This document shows, piece after piece, positions 1-8,661 of a stretch of 36,491 bases of DNA. Position 1 is the stretch's first letter; the number at the start of each line of letters is the position of its first letter. The position numbers were made by a program, and so were the translations under genes. Source of the stretch: JAZKBN01 sp040388605 (lineage in GTDB: Bacteria; Bacteroidota; Bacteroidia; Cytophagales; Flexibacteraceae); contig JAZKBN010000050.1 of NCBI GenBank assembly GCA_040388605.1, positions 1 through 36,491 on the forward strand. Reading direction: 5' to 3'. A model generated the notes under the pieces. That model ran no database searches. It was not told the DNA's origin and saw only the letters and a list, made by a program, of their open reading frames with translations.

Positions 1-27
1 AAATAATTTCAGGATTTAACCCTAATC

Positions 28-53
28 CTGTCAACCTTTTTTAGGACGCGACA
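28..53. mobile_element. Insertion-sequence end (inverted repeat; element lies to the left)
   Basis: A 26-bp sequence starting CTGTCAACCT and ending GGACGCGACA matches, in inverted orientation, 22 of 26 positions of the sequence at 36438-36463. Read from its outer tip it starts TGTC and ends GACAG, the TG...CA type of end seen in IS3-like elements. The tip at 53 lies 11 bp past the stop codon of the neighbouring membrane-protein gene, so the body of the element would lie before position 28 and outside the window. Only the end is present. The family assignment is an inference; the repeat itself is seen directly. Confidence 0.5.
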
Positions 54-64
54 GCCCAACCCCT

Positions 65-433
65 TTAAAAACTCCTCCTCTTCCTCCCCGCATTTGCCGC
101 GAAAAAGTACCATGTCATTACCACAAATGCCCAAAACAGGCCAAGCGATCGCGTGGTTTCATCTGCAAAACGGTGCGAGGGATGAAAGATTTCGCTTAAC
201 TCCCAATCGCCGGGGTTATGCGGGAAAAAGTAAACCGCCCCTGCAAAGCAAAGTACCATACCGGCCCCGAGCCCCGTTTTTACCAGTATGCCCCAACCGG
301 CAAGCAGGCTGAACACAAAGGGCACCATAAACAGCCCGAAATGAATGAGCGCATTATCAGGCTCAAATAATTGCTTAATACCAAGAACAGCGAAAATCAC
401 TGCCCAAAATATTGCTGAGTAGCGTGTTGGCAT
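65..433 (-). CDS. Small hypothetical membrane protein (122 aa)
   Basis: I do not recognise a family. Four hydrophobic segments are visible at about residues 6-20, 32-50, 54-72 and 97-113, with a basic tail (GRKRRSF), so it is probably an inner-membrane protein with a cytoplasmic C-terminus. A polar stretch of about 25 residues (around 73-96, with HNPGDWE and HPSHRF) lies between the third and fourth helices. The start is the ATG at 431-433. It has no close same-strand partner: the next minus-strand gene begins 150 bp away. Its stop lies only 11 bp from an insertion-sequence end, so the downstream region has probably been replaced by the element. The function is unknown. Confidence 0.6.
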   Translation of the reverse strand: MPTRYSAIFWAVIFAVLGIKQLFEPDNALIHFGLFMVPFVFSLLAGWGILVKTGLGAGMVLCFAGAVYFFPHNPGDWELSEIFHPSHRFADETTRSLGLFWAFVVMTWYFFAANAGRKRRSF

Positions 434-586
434 GGTTAATAAATAAAGTATAGCCGGTTAACAGGTAAACAAAATCACCTGCCGAAAGATATGCCCGGGC
501 AGGTGAGTAATGATTAATACAGTTTTTTAGGAATGGTAATCCCGCAAAAGGTGAAATGCCGGAATCAGTTTTTTTTCAGGAAAAGA

Positions 587-1603
587 TTATCGGCTGAGCT
601 TACCGCCGGTTTCGCCGCGCATAATGGGCTCTACTTCGGCTGCGGTAACCAGGTTGGCATCGCCGGGTATGCTGTGCTTTAATACCGATGCGGCAAGGGC
701 AAACTCGAGCACATCTTTATCGGTATGGTAATGGCGAAGGGCATAGAGGTAGCCGGCCACAAAGGCATCGCCGCCACCTATGCGATCTATAATGGGGTTA
801 ATTTCCTGTATGCCGGTTTTAATGAGCTTTTCGCCGTCCCAAAGCATGGCATGCAGGGTGTTGTGCGATGCGCTTACCGAGCTCCTGCGCGTATTCACAA
901 TTTTCTGTGCCCGCGGGCATCTCCGAGTCATTTCTTTGCAGGTATTCACAAAGCGGTCGGCTTCGGTATCCTGCACGGGGCCGCCGAGTATTTCCTCCAT
1001 ATCAGACCTGCTTGCGAAAAGCAAATCGCAGCCGGCGGCCAGCTCGGGCATAACCTCTGAAGCCTTTTTGCCGTATTGCCACAGGTTTTTGCGGTAGTTC
1101 AAATCGCCCGATACAGTTATACCCATGCGGTTGGCTGTTTTAATGGCCTCCAGGCAGGTATCTGCAGCGCCCTGCGATATGGCCGGGGTTATGCCAGTCC
1201 AGTGGAAATGCGAGGCATCGGCAAATATTTGCTCCCAGTTGAGCATGCCGGGCTGTATATGCTCAAAGCTGCTGCCGGCCCTGTCATAAACCACCTTGCT
1301 GGGCCTTACCGAAGCCCCTGTTTCAAGAAAGTAAATACCGATGCGCGGACCGCCATATACTATATGCGAGGTGTCTACGCCATATTTACGTAAAAGCAAA
1401 GCGGCGGCATGGCCCACTTCATGGTCGGGGAAACGGGTAACATGGCCTGCCGGCACCCCGAAATGCGCCAGCGATACTGCTACATTAGCCTCGCCACCGC
1501 CATAAGTGGCATTAAAGCACTCGGCCTGGCTGAAACGTGAATGGCCCGGCGTGCTCAGGCGAAGCATAATTTCTCCGAAGGTAATTACCTTATTTCGGGT
1601 CAT
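587..1603 (-). CDS. kdgK: PfkB-family sugar kinase, probably 2-dehydro-3-deoxygluconate kinase
   Basis: Ribokinase/PfkB-fold kinase of 338 aa, the usual length. The N-terminal motif FGEIMLRLS (residues 9-17) and the substrate-loop motif GGGEANVAVSLA (35-46) are present. The C-terminal PfkB signature is DRIGGGDAFVAG (273-284), with Asp279 as the expected catalytic base. The sequence SGDLNYRKNLW (165-175) and the RIGIYFLE strand (87-94) resemble KDG kinases, which phosphorylate 2-keto-3-deoxygluconate to KDPG in pectin, alginate or glucuronate breakdown. No aldolase (eda) or uronate isomerase gene is next to it, so the substrate is inferred from sequence only; another ketose or sugar acid is possible. 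The start is the ATG at 1601-1603. A strong hairpin at 1643-1665 lies in its upstream region. Confidence 0.8.
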   Translation of the reverse strand: MTRNKVITFGEIMLRLSTPGHSRFSQAECFNATYGGGEANVAVSLAHFGVPAGHVTRFPDHEVGHAAALLLRKYGVDTSHIVYGGPRIGIYFLETGASVRPSKVVYDRAGSSFEHIQPGMLNWEQIFADASHFHWTGITPAISQGAADTCLEAIKTANRMGITVSGDLNYRKNLWQYGKKASEVMPELAAGCDLLFASRSDMEEILGGPVQDTEADRFVNTCKEMTRRCPRAQKIVNTRRSSVSASHNTLHAMLWDGEKLIKTGIQEINPIIDRIGGGDAFVAGYLYALRHYHTDKDVLEFALAASVLKHSIPGDANLVTAAEVEPIMRGETGGKLSR

Positions 1604-2204
1604 GTTGGGTGTTGTTTGTTGTATTGCGGGAAAAACGTGTGTAAGGCGGGTTAAAACCCGGCCTTAAGCTGCTTTGCCTGCGATTCAGGAAAATGGTAAA
1701 TATTTTTAGTATAAATAATAGAGGCCCGTGAAGGCCTGCAGTGTTTGAGCTTATGTTTGGGCAATTTCAATACAGATTGCCTTGCAGCTTCCGATATCTC
1801 TAAAAGCCAACAAGTCTGCAGCTTATAACCAATATGCAATTGAAGTCTGCCCTTCGGAACTATCGGGCATTTCCCTGGTTTTATTAGTTCTCAGGCTTTT
1901 GGAATAAGGTTGCAAGATATGTAAAATTGACGGTAAATAGTAGATACAGCTCCCCTTTACACGCTATTCTGCCAATGTCGGCTGCAAGCCCATGGGCAAC
2001 CTGCACAAAATATGAATGATTGCAGCTAGGCCGGTTGTAACTTAATAAACGGTTAAAAAAGTAACTGATATACACAGTTTAATGCCATAGACATAACCAA
2101 AATGAACAGCTGATTTTAGTTCAGGAATGGCAGTTTAAGCGTTGATTTTTTAATTGGCGCTGTACTGTGCCAATCGGCAAAATTGCAGGCTTTAACTACT
2201 CGGT
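1604..2204. other. 600-bp spacer, no convincing gene
   Basis: Short open frames exist here (62 and 63 codons on the minus strand), but they are rich in Cys, Ser and His and show no domain, so I do not call them. The one clear structure is a perfect GC-rich hairpin at 1643-1665 (AAGGCGGGTT facing AACCCG-GCCTT), 40 bp upstream of the kinase start. It has no T-tract on either strand, so it is more likely a leader hairpin or operator than an intrinsic terminator. The rest is AT-rich with no repeat that I can see. Confidence 0.5.
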
Positions 2205-3437
2205 TCATTCCGTGCAATGCATGCTTTCAACCCGCTGCGCCTGTTTGCCGCTTGCATAAAGCATGAAGGTGATTTCATCGGGTTTAAGCCCTAAACGGCA
2301 ATATTCATTTACAACACCCTGGTAAATCCGGGTTTCAGACAGCGGCGATACATTCATTTCATCCATGGCCCATACCTGCATGCTTATAACCCGGGCGTCA
2401 GGCCCGGGTTCATACCTGTAATTATCAACAAGGTATTTATAGCTGCAAACATGCTGCTTTAATTTCGGCGGAATTTTTGGCAATGCTTCCGGCTTAATAA
2501 AAACCACGAGGTTCCTGAACTTGCCCGTGAACAGGCTGGCAGAAAGCTCCAAATCATACAAATTATACAGGCTGAGTACAGGCAGCAATAACAAGAGAAC
2601 AGTATATAAGGGGAAGAGCGAATCGGCGCTGCCTTTCCTGTAATTGTGCCAAAAGCTGAACCTGCTTTTGTACAGCACAATTACGTTTATCAGAATAAGG
2701 GCAAAGTTCCAGGGCCACACAATGCTGTTATAGTTTATGCCTGAGGGCATCAGGTAAAACAATATGAACAGGTGCATCAGCAGCATTATGACAAGCCCCG
2801 CAGTTCTTGTGTTTTTAAACGCCAACAACAGCGCCCCGGCAATTTCTATTGCAGGAATTGCATACCCATAAGGAAGCCAGGAAGCCATGTCGGCAGTCTT
2901 CACAAAAAACAGCCTGTGCAGAATATTCTGCCATACAACAGGCAGAAAAACCGGGTTTATTTTTTGAATGCCGCTGAATAAATAAGTAGCGGCCAGCACA
3001 AATGCCTGGAGCCTTAAAATGCGCAGGGCTTGGCTGTCGGGTATGTTTGGTTTAAGCCAAAGCAGGGGGAGCAGCAGCAGCAGGTACTCATACAGCCATG
3101 ATTGCCATCGGTTCTGGTCCTGTAAAAGGTTCAGCAGCTCAAGGCCAAGGTACAGCCACAAAAAAAGGGTTTTGCGCGGAAACAGGCCAAAAAGGCCTAT
3201 GCTTAAAAGGGTTGCACATGCAATGGTATAATCAGCAGGATACGGGATTGCAGCGCTGCCCGGCCATACCGGCGAAAGCGGGTAAGACCTGCTGTTCAGC
3301 CACAATTTCCAGGACATCAGCTTGCCTGCAATGAGCGCCGCGCAAATAAGCCTTGCCGACAGTTCCGTACGCTGTACCGGGCTTAGTTCCCCGATAGCCC
3401 TAAGCAGGATGCGTACAATGTTTTGAGATTTGCCCAT
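2205..3437 (-). CDS. Multi-pass membrane protein (410 aa), HTTM/DoxX-like character
   Basis: Integral membrane protein with about eight to nine hydrophobic helices spread over residues 25-300, followed by a soluble C-terminal part of about 110 residues (about 300-410) with several charged segments. The arrangement of helices and the sequence YLFSGIQKINP around residue 155 recall HTTM and MauE/DoxX-type proteins (vitamin-K-dependent carboxylase-like membrane domain). This is a weak resemblance and I do not assign a reaction. It stands alone: the next genes on both sides are more than 390 bp away. The start at 3437 is an ATG. The C-terminal part may face the periplasm. Confidence 0.55.
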   Translation of the reverse strand: MGKSQNIVRILLRAIGELSPVQRTELSARLICAALIAGKLMSWKLWLNSRSYPLSPVWPGSAAIPYPADYTIACATLLSIGLFGLFPRKTLFLWLYLGLELLNLLQDQNRWQSWLYEYLLLLLPLLWLKPNIPDSQALRILRLQAFVLAATYLFSGIQKINPVFLPVVWQNILHRLFFVKTADMASWLPYGYAIPAIEIAGALLLAFKNTRTAGLVIMLLMHLFILFYLMPSGINYNSIVWPWNFALILINVIVLYKSRFSFWHNYRKGSADSLFPLYTVLLLLLPVLSLYNLYDLELSASLFTGKFRNLVVFIKPEALPKIPPKLKQHVCSYKYLVDNYRYEPGPDARVISMQVWAMDEMNVSPLSETRIYQGVVNEYCRLGLKPDEITFMLYASGKQAQRVESMHCTE

Positions 3438-3835
3438 ACAGGTTTAACAGAAGCCCCGGCATACGCGGTAACTAAACAGCGAATCAATGTAAGCAGGTAA
3501 ATTGAATTGCGAAAGCAAAACCTGCAACAACCTGCTTAAGCAGCTTGTACCGACCTTATGATCAAAGCGGGCGATTCTGAATTACCGTATCGAAAATGGG
3601 TATAGATTCCGCCTTAAACGCCTGCGCTGATGCGCGGTATTTAATTTTAACGGATAGGAAATTACAAAGAAAGTACTGTGTATATATTGCCTCGGCGTTT
3701 CCCCAAAAACCTTAAAATTCCCTGATCTGACAGAATGGTATTACTCGTGCAGTAAAAAAAGATGGTGTTAAACGGGTATGAAAAAAAACATGTACCCGGC
3801 TGAAATAATATTAGGCCGGAAATACGTTATAATGT
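3438..3835. other. 400-bp spacer with two hairpins, no gene seen
   Basis: No coding frame with protein-like composition is visible. A perfect 12-bp palindrome CTGCTTAAGCAG lies at 3532-3543, about 95 bp upstream of the 410-aa membrane protein start, and could be an operator. A second hairpin (CGGGTA at 3773-3778 facing TACCCG at 3793-3798, with an A-rich loop on the plus strand) follows the small gene at 3836-4021 and may be its weak terminator. Nothing else stands out. Confidence 0.4.
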
Positions 3836-4021
3836 TTACTTATGCACCACAACAGGTGTAGCCACTTTATGACGCAGGCTGTGAAAGCCCATATCGCGCT
3901 GCTTTTGTTTTGAAACAATAATTCCTGATTTGCGTTCAGCAAGAACGCCTGCGGCCAATATAAGCATCAGGAGCACTATTTTTGCGGCAACCGGGGGGTT
4001 GTAAAATCTTTTATTATCCAT
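3836..4021 (-). CDS. Possible small single-helix membrane protein (61 aa)
   Basis: ATG start at 4019-4021. One hydrophobic segment at about residues 11-28 (AAKIVLLMLILAAGVLA) follows a polar N-terminus, and the remaining 33 residues are basic and contain no recognisable motif. The organisation is that of a small anchored protein, or of a short signal peptide with a basic mature part. It lies alone between two spacers of 200-400 bp, upstream of and divergent from the mechanosensitive channel gene. Coding support rests only on the well-formed helix and start codon, so this is a tentative call. Confidence 0.35.
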   Translation of the reverse strand: MDNKRFYNPPVAAKIVLLMLILAAGVLAERKSGIIVSKQKQRDMGFHSLRHKVATPVVVHK

Positions 4022-4219
4022 TTTCTCGTACCAGAAGTGTTCTGAAGTGTATATACCTTTCAGAGGAATTAAGTAATCGCATTTTTAGGTCTTTTGGTGC
4101 TCAAACCTGCGGGCTGTATTTTCCGCGGTTTTAGAAAAATCACATACAAATATGGTCTTTGTTGTTGAATAAACAAACTTTGTGCCCGTTATTTAGTGAT
4201 TAATTAATACCAACCCCTC

Positions 4220-5356
4220 ATGCGCTTCGACCAAGACAGCTTTTTTGCCCACGAATATATAAACGGCTTAACCCTATTCTGCTCAGTGCTGGCCCTTGGC
4301 CTGGCCCTGAGGCCCCTGGCAGCAAGGGCAATTTCATTGCTGGCGTATCGTGCTTTTCTCGGAAAAAGCGCTTTTGTGTCCTTCGATGAATTCCGGAACC
4401 TGGTGCGCACGCCCTTGGGCGTATTGCTGTTGGTGGGCGTGCTTTACAGCGCTTTCGGTTTTATACATATTCCTGAAGCCTGGCACAGGCCCGGCGGGCA
4501 CGAAGTTCAGCTGCACACTCTCCTTAATAAAACTTTCCTGCTGTTTGCCTTAATTTCAGCATCGGGCATACTGCTGCGCCTGATTGATTTTTTCGGCATG
4601 GTTACGTCGCGCAAGCTAGAAGATCCTGATAAGCGACCGGGCAGCCGCCTGCATCCATTCATGCTGGAAGCGCTAAAAATACTGGGTATCATACTTTCGG
4701 TATGCATTATTCTCGGTACTGTTTTCGGGTTGAATATTGCGGGTATTGTGGCAGGCCTCGGAATCGGCGGCATCGCGGTTGCGCTGGCAGGTAAAGAGAC
4801 CCTTGAGAACTTTTTTGCCGGCCTCACCATTTTCCTCGATAAGCCCTTTATGATTGGCGATTTGGTGCAAAGCGGCAGCATTAAAGGCATTGTTGAAAAA
4901 GTAGGCTTCCGCAGCACACGCATTCGTACCCTCGATAAAAGCTTTTTAACCCTGCCCAATAAGCTGCTTGTAGACCAGGCCGTAGATAACCTGAGCCTGC
5001 GGGAAGCCATGCGGGTTCGCTTCTCTTTTAACCTCCCCTTCAGCACCGACCCGGATGCCGTGCGAAAAATAGTTGAGGAAGTACAGGCCTATATAGACAG
5101 CCACCCCCGCACCGGCGGCGAACGCGAAGTAAAAGACGCCCTCGTAGGCTTCCACGATTTTGATGAAAACGCCATACGCATTACTGTGCTGTATTTTCTT
5201 GATACGCTTGATGTTAAGGAAAGCAGCCGAACCAAGGAAGATATTAACTTCCGCATTTTGGAAATTGTGCATACTTACGAAGGCAGGTTCCATACCATAC
5301 ATACGGCGCTTACCGTGCCGCCCGTGGTTAACAGCAGGCCATTTGATGCGGTATAG
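4220..5356 (+). CDS. MscS-family mechanosensitive ion channel
   Basis: Small-conductance mechanosensitive channel protein, 378 aa, expected to open under membrane tension and release solutes during hypo-osmotic shock. Hydrophobic helices lie at about residues 14-34, 57-77, 96-118 and 150-170. The pore-lining helix follows at about 172-195 with the typical Gly/Ala pattern (GIVAGLGIGGIAVALAG), then the MscS beta-domain hallmark FFAGLTIFLDKPFMIGD (around 199-215). The cytoplasmic vestibule domain fills the C-terminal half. The start at 4220 is preceded by an AT-rich stretch. The gene is 67 bp upstream of the Ntn-hydrolase gene on the same strand and may be co-transcribed with it. It is a longer member than E. 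coli MscS because it has extra N-terminal helices. Confidence 0.9.
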   Translation: MRFDQDSFFAHEYINGLTLFCSVLALGLALRPLAARAISLLAYRAFLGKSAFVSFDEFRNLVRTPLGVLLLVGVLYSAFGFIHIPEAWHRPGGHEVQLHTLLNKTFLLFALISASGILLRLIDFFGMVTSRKLEDPDKRPGSRLHPFMLEALKILGIILSVCIILGTVFGLNIAGIVAGLGIGGIAVALAGKETLENFFAGLTIFLDKPFMIGDLVQSGSIKGIVEKVGFRSTRIRTLDKSFLTLPNKLLVDQAVDNLSLREAMRVRFSFNLPFSTDPDAVRKIVEEVQAYIDSHPRTGGEREVKDALVGFHDFDENAIRITVLYFLDTLDVKESSRTKEDINFRILEIVHTYEGRFHTIHTALTVPPVVNSRPFDAV

Positions 5357-5423
5357 CGTTAGCTGTATGTTTTTGATGCAATAATTGCCCTGAATTGAAG
5401 TTTACAGGTACAAGCCCCGTTTT

Positions 5424-6734
5424 ATGCACTCTTTGAAAAGTTGTTTTGCAGTATTGTATTGTCTTTTTGCCCTCCTGTTTTCAGCAGGGCAAGGCTTGTG
5501 TTGCAGCATGTGCAAAATAACACAGCACAACCAAACTTGGGTAGGCAATAACGAGGACTCCTGGCGTATTGATTCAAAAATATGGTTCAGGCAGGGCGAA
5601 GCAGGTAAATACGGCGTTTGCTATGTCGGGCACGAAAACATGATGCCCCAAGGCGGCATGAACCGGGCCGGGCTCGTTTTCGATGCATTTTCTATTATGC
5701 CCCGGCCCCTGAAGCCCGGTACCGACCCAAATAAAATAACGGATCCTTATGCGCACATACAGCAGTTAATGCAAACCTGCGCCACAGTTGAGCAGGTGCG
5801 GGAGTTTATAAGGCTTCATGGCCGGTATTACAACAACGGCATGTACCTCTTCGTAGATAAAACCGGTAAATACCTTGTTGCTGAGCCCGATACCTGTATT
5901 ATAGGTACCGATCCGAATTACCTGCTCAGCAATTTCTGCCCTTCGCAAACGCCTGATTTGGGCGCTGTAAAAATAAGCCGGTACAAACGCGGGCAGGCCT
6001 ACCTTGCCCTTCATGCGCCTGATTCCGGCCTCGCATATACCCTGGCCCTGATGGATACCATGCATGAATGCAGGCCAAAATTGGGCGATGGCACCACTTA
6101 CACCAGCCTTTATAACCTGAATACGGGCAATATTTATCTTTACTTTTATCACAATTACAAACAGGCCGCCGTATTTAACCTTGATGCGGAATTGGCCAGG
6201 GGAAACCACGAAATAACAATGTCGGCCCTGTTTGCCCCTAATGCTGAATACGAGGCTTTTGTAAATTTTATAACCCCCTTTAACAACAATTACTTCATGG
6301 CATGGATGCTTATTGCCGGGGCCTTTGCCGGGTTTTCATCGGTATATTTCACGCGGACATTTGTGGCAGCCAAACGGCGCAATAAAGCCGGTCAGGGTGT
6401 TTTAAGTAACGCGTCGGCCGGCCAATGGACAGGCATTGTTCTGGCAATTGCAAACATTGTGTTGTGCGTATTTATTTACGTGCTGCTCACCAACAAAGGC
6501 ATGTTCTATTTCCCGGCCCCCTACCGAACAGGCTACAGCCTCTTTACCGACATAATGGCTTTTTTCCCGTTATTGTTGCTTGTGCTTTTTCCGGTGCTGG
6601 CTTACCAAACCTACAAAAGTATGCGGCAACCCGGTCAAAAAAACTTATGGGTATTGGTGTTCGCCCTGAATACAATTGCCTTTGCCCTTTGGCTTTGCCT
6701 GTTTGTGTATTGGGGGTTCCTGGCGTATTGGTAA
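5424..6734 (+). CDS. Exported Ntn-hydrolase (linear amide C-N hydrolase/acyl-transferase type) fused to a membrane domain
   Basis: 436 aa. A signal peptide (about residues 1-26) ends just before a cysteine cluster, and Cys27 in CSMCKI is the best candidate for the N-terminal nucleophile freed by processing. The following GNNEDSW and GGMNRAGLVFDAF segments match the conserved loops of choloylglycine-hydrolase/penicillin-acylase and acyl-transferase Ntn enzymes, which cleave or transfer linear amides. After about residue 285 come four membrane helices (about 288-308, 330-352, 372-395 and 408-432). These are not part of the usual soluble enzyme, so the catalytic domain is probably tethered on the periplasmic side. 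The substrate (N-acyl amino acid, lactone or beta-lactam side chain) cannot be read from the sequence. Alternatives for the nucleophile are Cys26 and Cys30. Confidence 0.75.
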   Translation: MHSLKSCFAVLYCLFALLFSAGQGLCCSMCKITQHNQTWVGNNEDSWRIDSKIWFRQGEAGKYGVCYVGHENMMPQGGMNRAGLVFDAFSIMPRPLKPGTDPNKITDPYAHIQQLMQTCATVEQVREFIRLHGRYYNNGMYLFVDKTGKYLVAEPDTCIIGTDPNYLLSNFCPSQTPDLGAVKISRYKRGQAYLALHAPDSGLAYTLALMDTMHECRPKLGDGTTYTSLYNLNTGNIYLYFYHNYKQAAVFNLDAELARGNHEITMSALFAPNAEYEAFVNFITPFNNNYFMAWMLIAGAFAGFSSVYFTRTFVAAKRRNKAGQGVLSNASAGQWTGIVLAIANIVLCVFIYVLLTNKGMFYFPAPYRTGYSLFTDIMAFFPLLLLVLFPVLAYQTYKSMRQPGQKNLWVLVFALNTIAFALWLCLFVYWGFLAYW

Positions 6735-6964
6735 AATCTATTAAGTACCTTTGCTCAGGAGTCAGGTGTTTGATGGTGCAAAGCGTTTGAAGGTTTTGCT
6801 ATATAAGTGTTTTAAACATGTAAAAATGCCGCAGGTTTATACAGCCTTCGGCCTGCTTTATAAAGTGTAAAACCCTGTTTGCTCTCTTCTGTGAAAGAAA
6901 TTGCATTTGAATGTTGACGACATGAAGAAATAACTTTTTCGTATTAAATTGAGATGGCGCACAT

Positions 6965-7729
6965 ATGAAAAATGCCTTGTTTATTATTTCAATATTCGCG
7001 GGTGTTATGCTTTTAACAGCCGGCTTACTGTATAATTTTATTGACGCAGTAGCTGATATAATCACCGGGCTTGTTGCGTGCTTGTGTACAATACAAGTAC
7101 TGTGTTATATGGCAATCAATGCTTTATTTAAGGAATACCCTGATGAGGAGAATGCAACAGATGATAAAAAAGTGTTTGATTATCATATTACCATGGGAAT
7201 TGCAGCCGTTGCCCTTATGTCATTTTATTGGTATGGCAGCGATATTGTAATTCCACGATCTTGGGATTTACTAAAGTATAGTTGCTTTTTTGGCTGGGTT
7301 ATTTATTCACCGCTTATGTTTTTATTGGCTATATTATTCAGAAACTCACTTGAAGATTCTATATTTAAATCATTTCAAATTGCCTTGCTTTCATTTTTTG
7401 TCACACCTTTTACTTACTCGGCATTATGTGCAATAAATGTAGCAGCTGATAATTCTGTCGGAGTATATGAAACGGTATTAGTGAATCGAAATTGGAGCCA
7501 AGGCTCCGGAGAAAACGACTTGCCACAATATAGCTTCCAAATTGAAGCGTGGCGATATAATAAAAATCAGGGTACACTTGCGGTAGGTAATGATGTTTAT
7601 AACTCGTACGAAATAAATGATTACGTATTAATTCATGCAGGCAAAGGATGTTTTGGCTATGCTTGGTATTATGTGCCTGAGAAAGTGAAATCAGCAGGTG
7701 CAGAAGAAGAAGAGATATTAGGAAAATAA
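6965..7729 (+). CDS. Hypothetical membrane protein (254 aa), AT-rich
   Basis: No family recognised. Five hydrophobic segments are visible at about residues 5-24, 32-52, 74-92, 102-124 and 136-158. They are followed by a soluble domain of about 90 residues with aromatic-rich beta-type sequence (ending near CFGYAWYYVP) and an acidic tail (EEEEILGK). The start is the ATG at 6965. Base composition and codon use are clearly more AT-rich than in the flanking channel, hydrolase and deaminase genes, which suggests recent acquisition. It stands 230 bp from the preceding gene and ends 17 bp from the convergent tadA. Confidence 0.65.
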   Translation: MKNALFIISIFAGVMLLTAGLLYNFIDAVADIITGLVACLCTIQVLCYMAINALFKEYPDEENATDDKKVFDYHITMGIAAVALMSFYWYGSDIVIPRSWDLLKYSCFFGWVIYSPLMFLLAILFRNSLEDSIFKSFQIALLSFFVTPFTYSALCAINVAADNSVGVYETVLVNRNWSQGSGENDLPQYSFQIEAWRYNKNQGTLAVGNDVYNSYEINDYVLIHAGKGCFGYAWYYVPEKVKSAGAEEEEILGK

Positions 7730-7746
7730 CAGGCGAACAATTTGCC

Positions 7747-8196
7747 TTACTCCCTGAGCCCTGCAAAAAATGATTTCATCAACGCGCTGCTTTCATCAGA
7801 CATAAGCCCGCTGACAAGCTCTGTTTTCGGGTGTATAATATCCGGGCTGAATTTGCGGTAGCCCCTTTTTAAATCTTCGCAGCCGAATACAATGCGCTTT
7901 ACCTGCGCCCAGCCAAGGGCCCCGGCGCACATGGGGCAGGGTTCGGTGGTAACGTACAGCGTGCATTCGGTAAGGTATTTGCCGCCGAGGTAAGATGCGG
8001 CAGATGTTAGGGCCAGCATTTCGGCATGGGCTGTAACATCGTTCAATTGCTCGCAGAGGTTATGGGCCCGGGCTATAATACGTTTGCCGTCGGTAATTAT
8101 GGCCCCCACGGGTATTTCCCCGGCATCGAAAGCCATGCGGGCCTGTGCCATGGCCATGCGCATAAAATCATGATCGGCTTCGGTTAATTCAGGCAT
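7747..8196 (-). CDS. tadA: tRNA-specific adenosine deaminase / nucleoside deaminase
   Basis: 149-aa zinc-dependent cytidine-deaminase-fold enzyme. The catalytic HAE motif is at residues 57-59 (His57 zinc ligand, Glu59 proton shuttle) and PCPMC at 86-90 supplies Cys87 and Cys90. The family pattern with EIPVGAI (27-33) and HNLCEQLND (45-53) fits TadA, which converts A34 to inosine in tRNA-Arg(ACG). Guanine deaminase is the main alternative, because the two families share these motifs. The start is the ATG at 8194-8196. The gene is convergent with the AT-rich membrane protein and lies downstream of the TonB receptor, separated from it by a minus-strand terminator at 8301-8350. Confidence 0.85.
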   Translation of the reverse strand: MPELTEADHDFMRMAMAQARMAFDAGEIPVGAIITDGKRIIARAHNLCEQLNDVTAHAEMLALTSAASYLGGKYLTECTLYVTTEPCPMCAGALGWAQVKRIVFGCEDLKRGYRKFSPDIIHPKTELVSGLMSDESSALMKSFFAGLRE

Positions 8197-8300
8197 GGGT
8201 AGGTTTCATAATACTGCTTAGTCGGTGGCTCTTTAGCCTGCATGCAAATTGGCTGATTAAGATTTACCGGCGCAATATTTTTTTTCGGGGCTTTAAATAA

Positions 8301-8350
8301 AGCAAAAACGCCCCGCTGTGCCGCAATATAAGCAGCAAGGCAGGGGCGTT
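8301..8350 (-). terminator. Intrinsic terminator, minus strand
   Basis: An 8-bp perfect stem (AACGCCCC at 8307-8314 facing GGGGCGTT at 8343-8350) has its T-tract on the minus strand (GGGGCGTTTTTGC). It therefore stops minus-strand transcripts coming from above 8350. It lies 310 bp past the TonB receptor stop and about 105 bp before the tadA start. Confidence 0.6.
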
Positions 8351-8661
8351 CCGGTTAAAGACAGAGTATGTTACAAGTATCTGAAAAACATGTCAAAACA
8401 GGGCTCGGTAAGGGGTGTATTTAAATAATCCGGCCCCCGGAATTTTTAAGCAATTACAATTTCGGAAAATTATTTGAATTTCCGGCAGGCAGGTGCTTAT
8501 ATAATCAGGAACGATGGCGGGCGTGTTTAAGTATAAGCGCTGCTGAAATGTATATTCACCCATCTTTCAAATCTTAGCTTTGCATAAATGAGCAAGGCCG
8601 CAGAAACCCGTTTTTTTCGATTCCTGCGGCCTTAATTATTGCTTATCTTATTCTGCCAATC
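8351..8661. other. Spacer between the TonB receptor and the minus-strand terminator, hairpin-rich
   Basis: About 310 bp with no open frame of note. Close to the receptor stop, a 10-bp perfect stem (AAGGCCGCAG at 8594-8603 facing CTGCGGCCTT at 8624-8633) probably ends the receptor mRNA, although its T-tract is poor. A second hairpin (CGGAAAATT facing AATTTCCG, around 8464-8485) lies between this and the terminator at 8301-8350. Two terminator-like hairpins separated by about 240 bp leave room for a small minus-strand RNA, but I see no perfect -7 box for it. Confidence 0.35.

Noticed and set aside
1651..2075. Two minus-strand frames of 62 and 63 codons upstream of the kinase
   Set aside because: Composition is not protein-like and neither has a promoter, a domain or a neighbour link.
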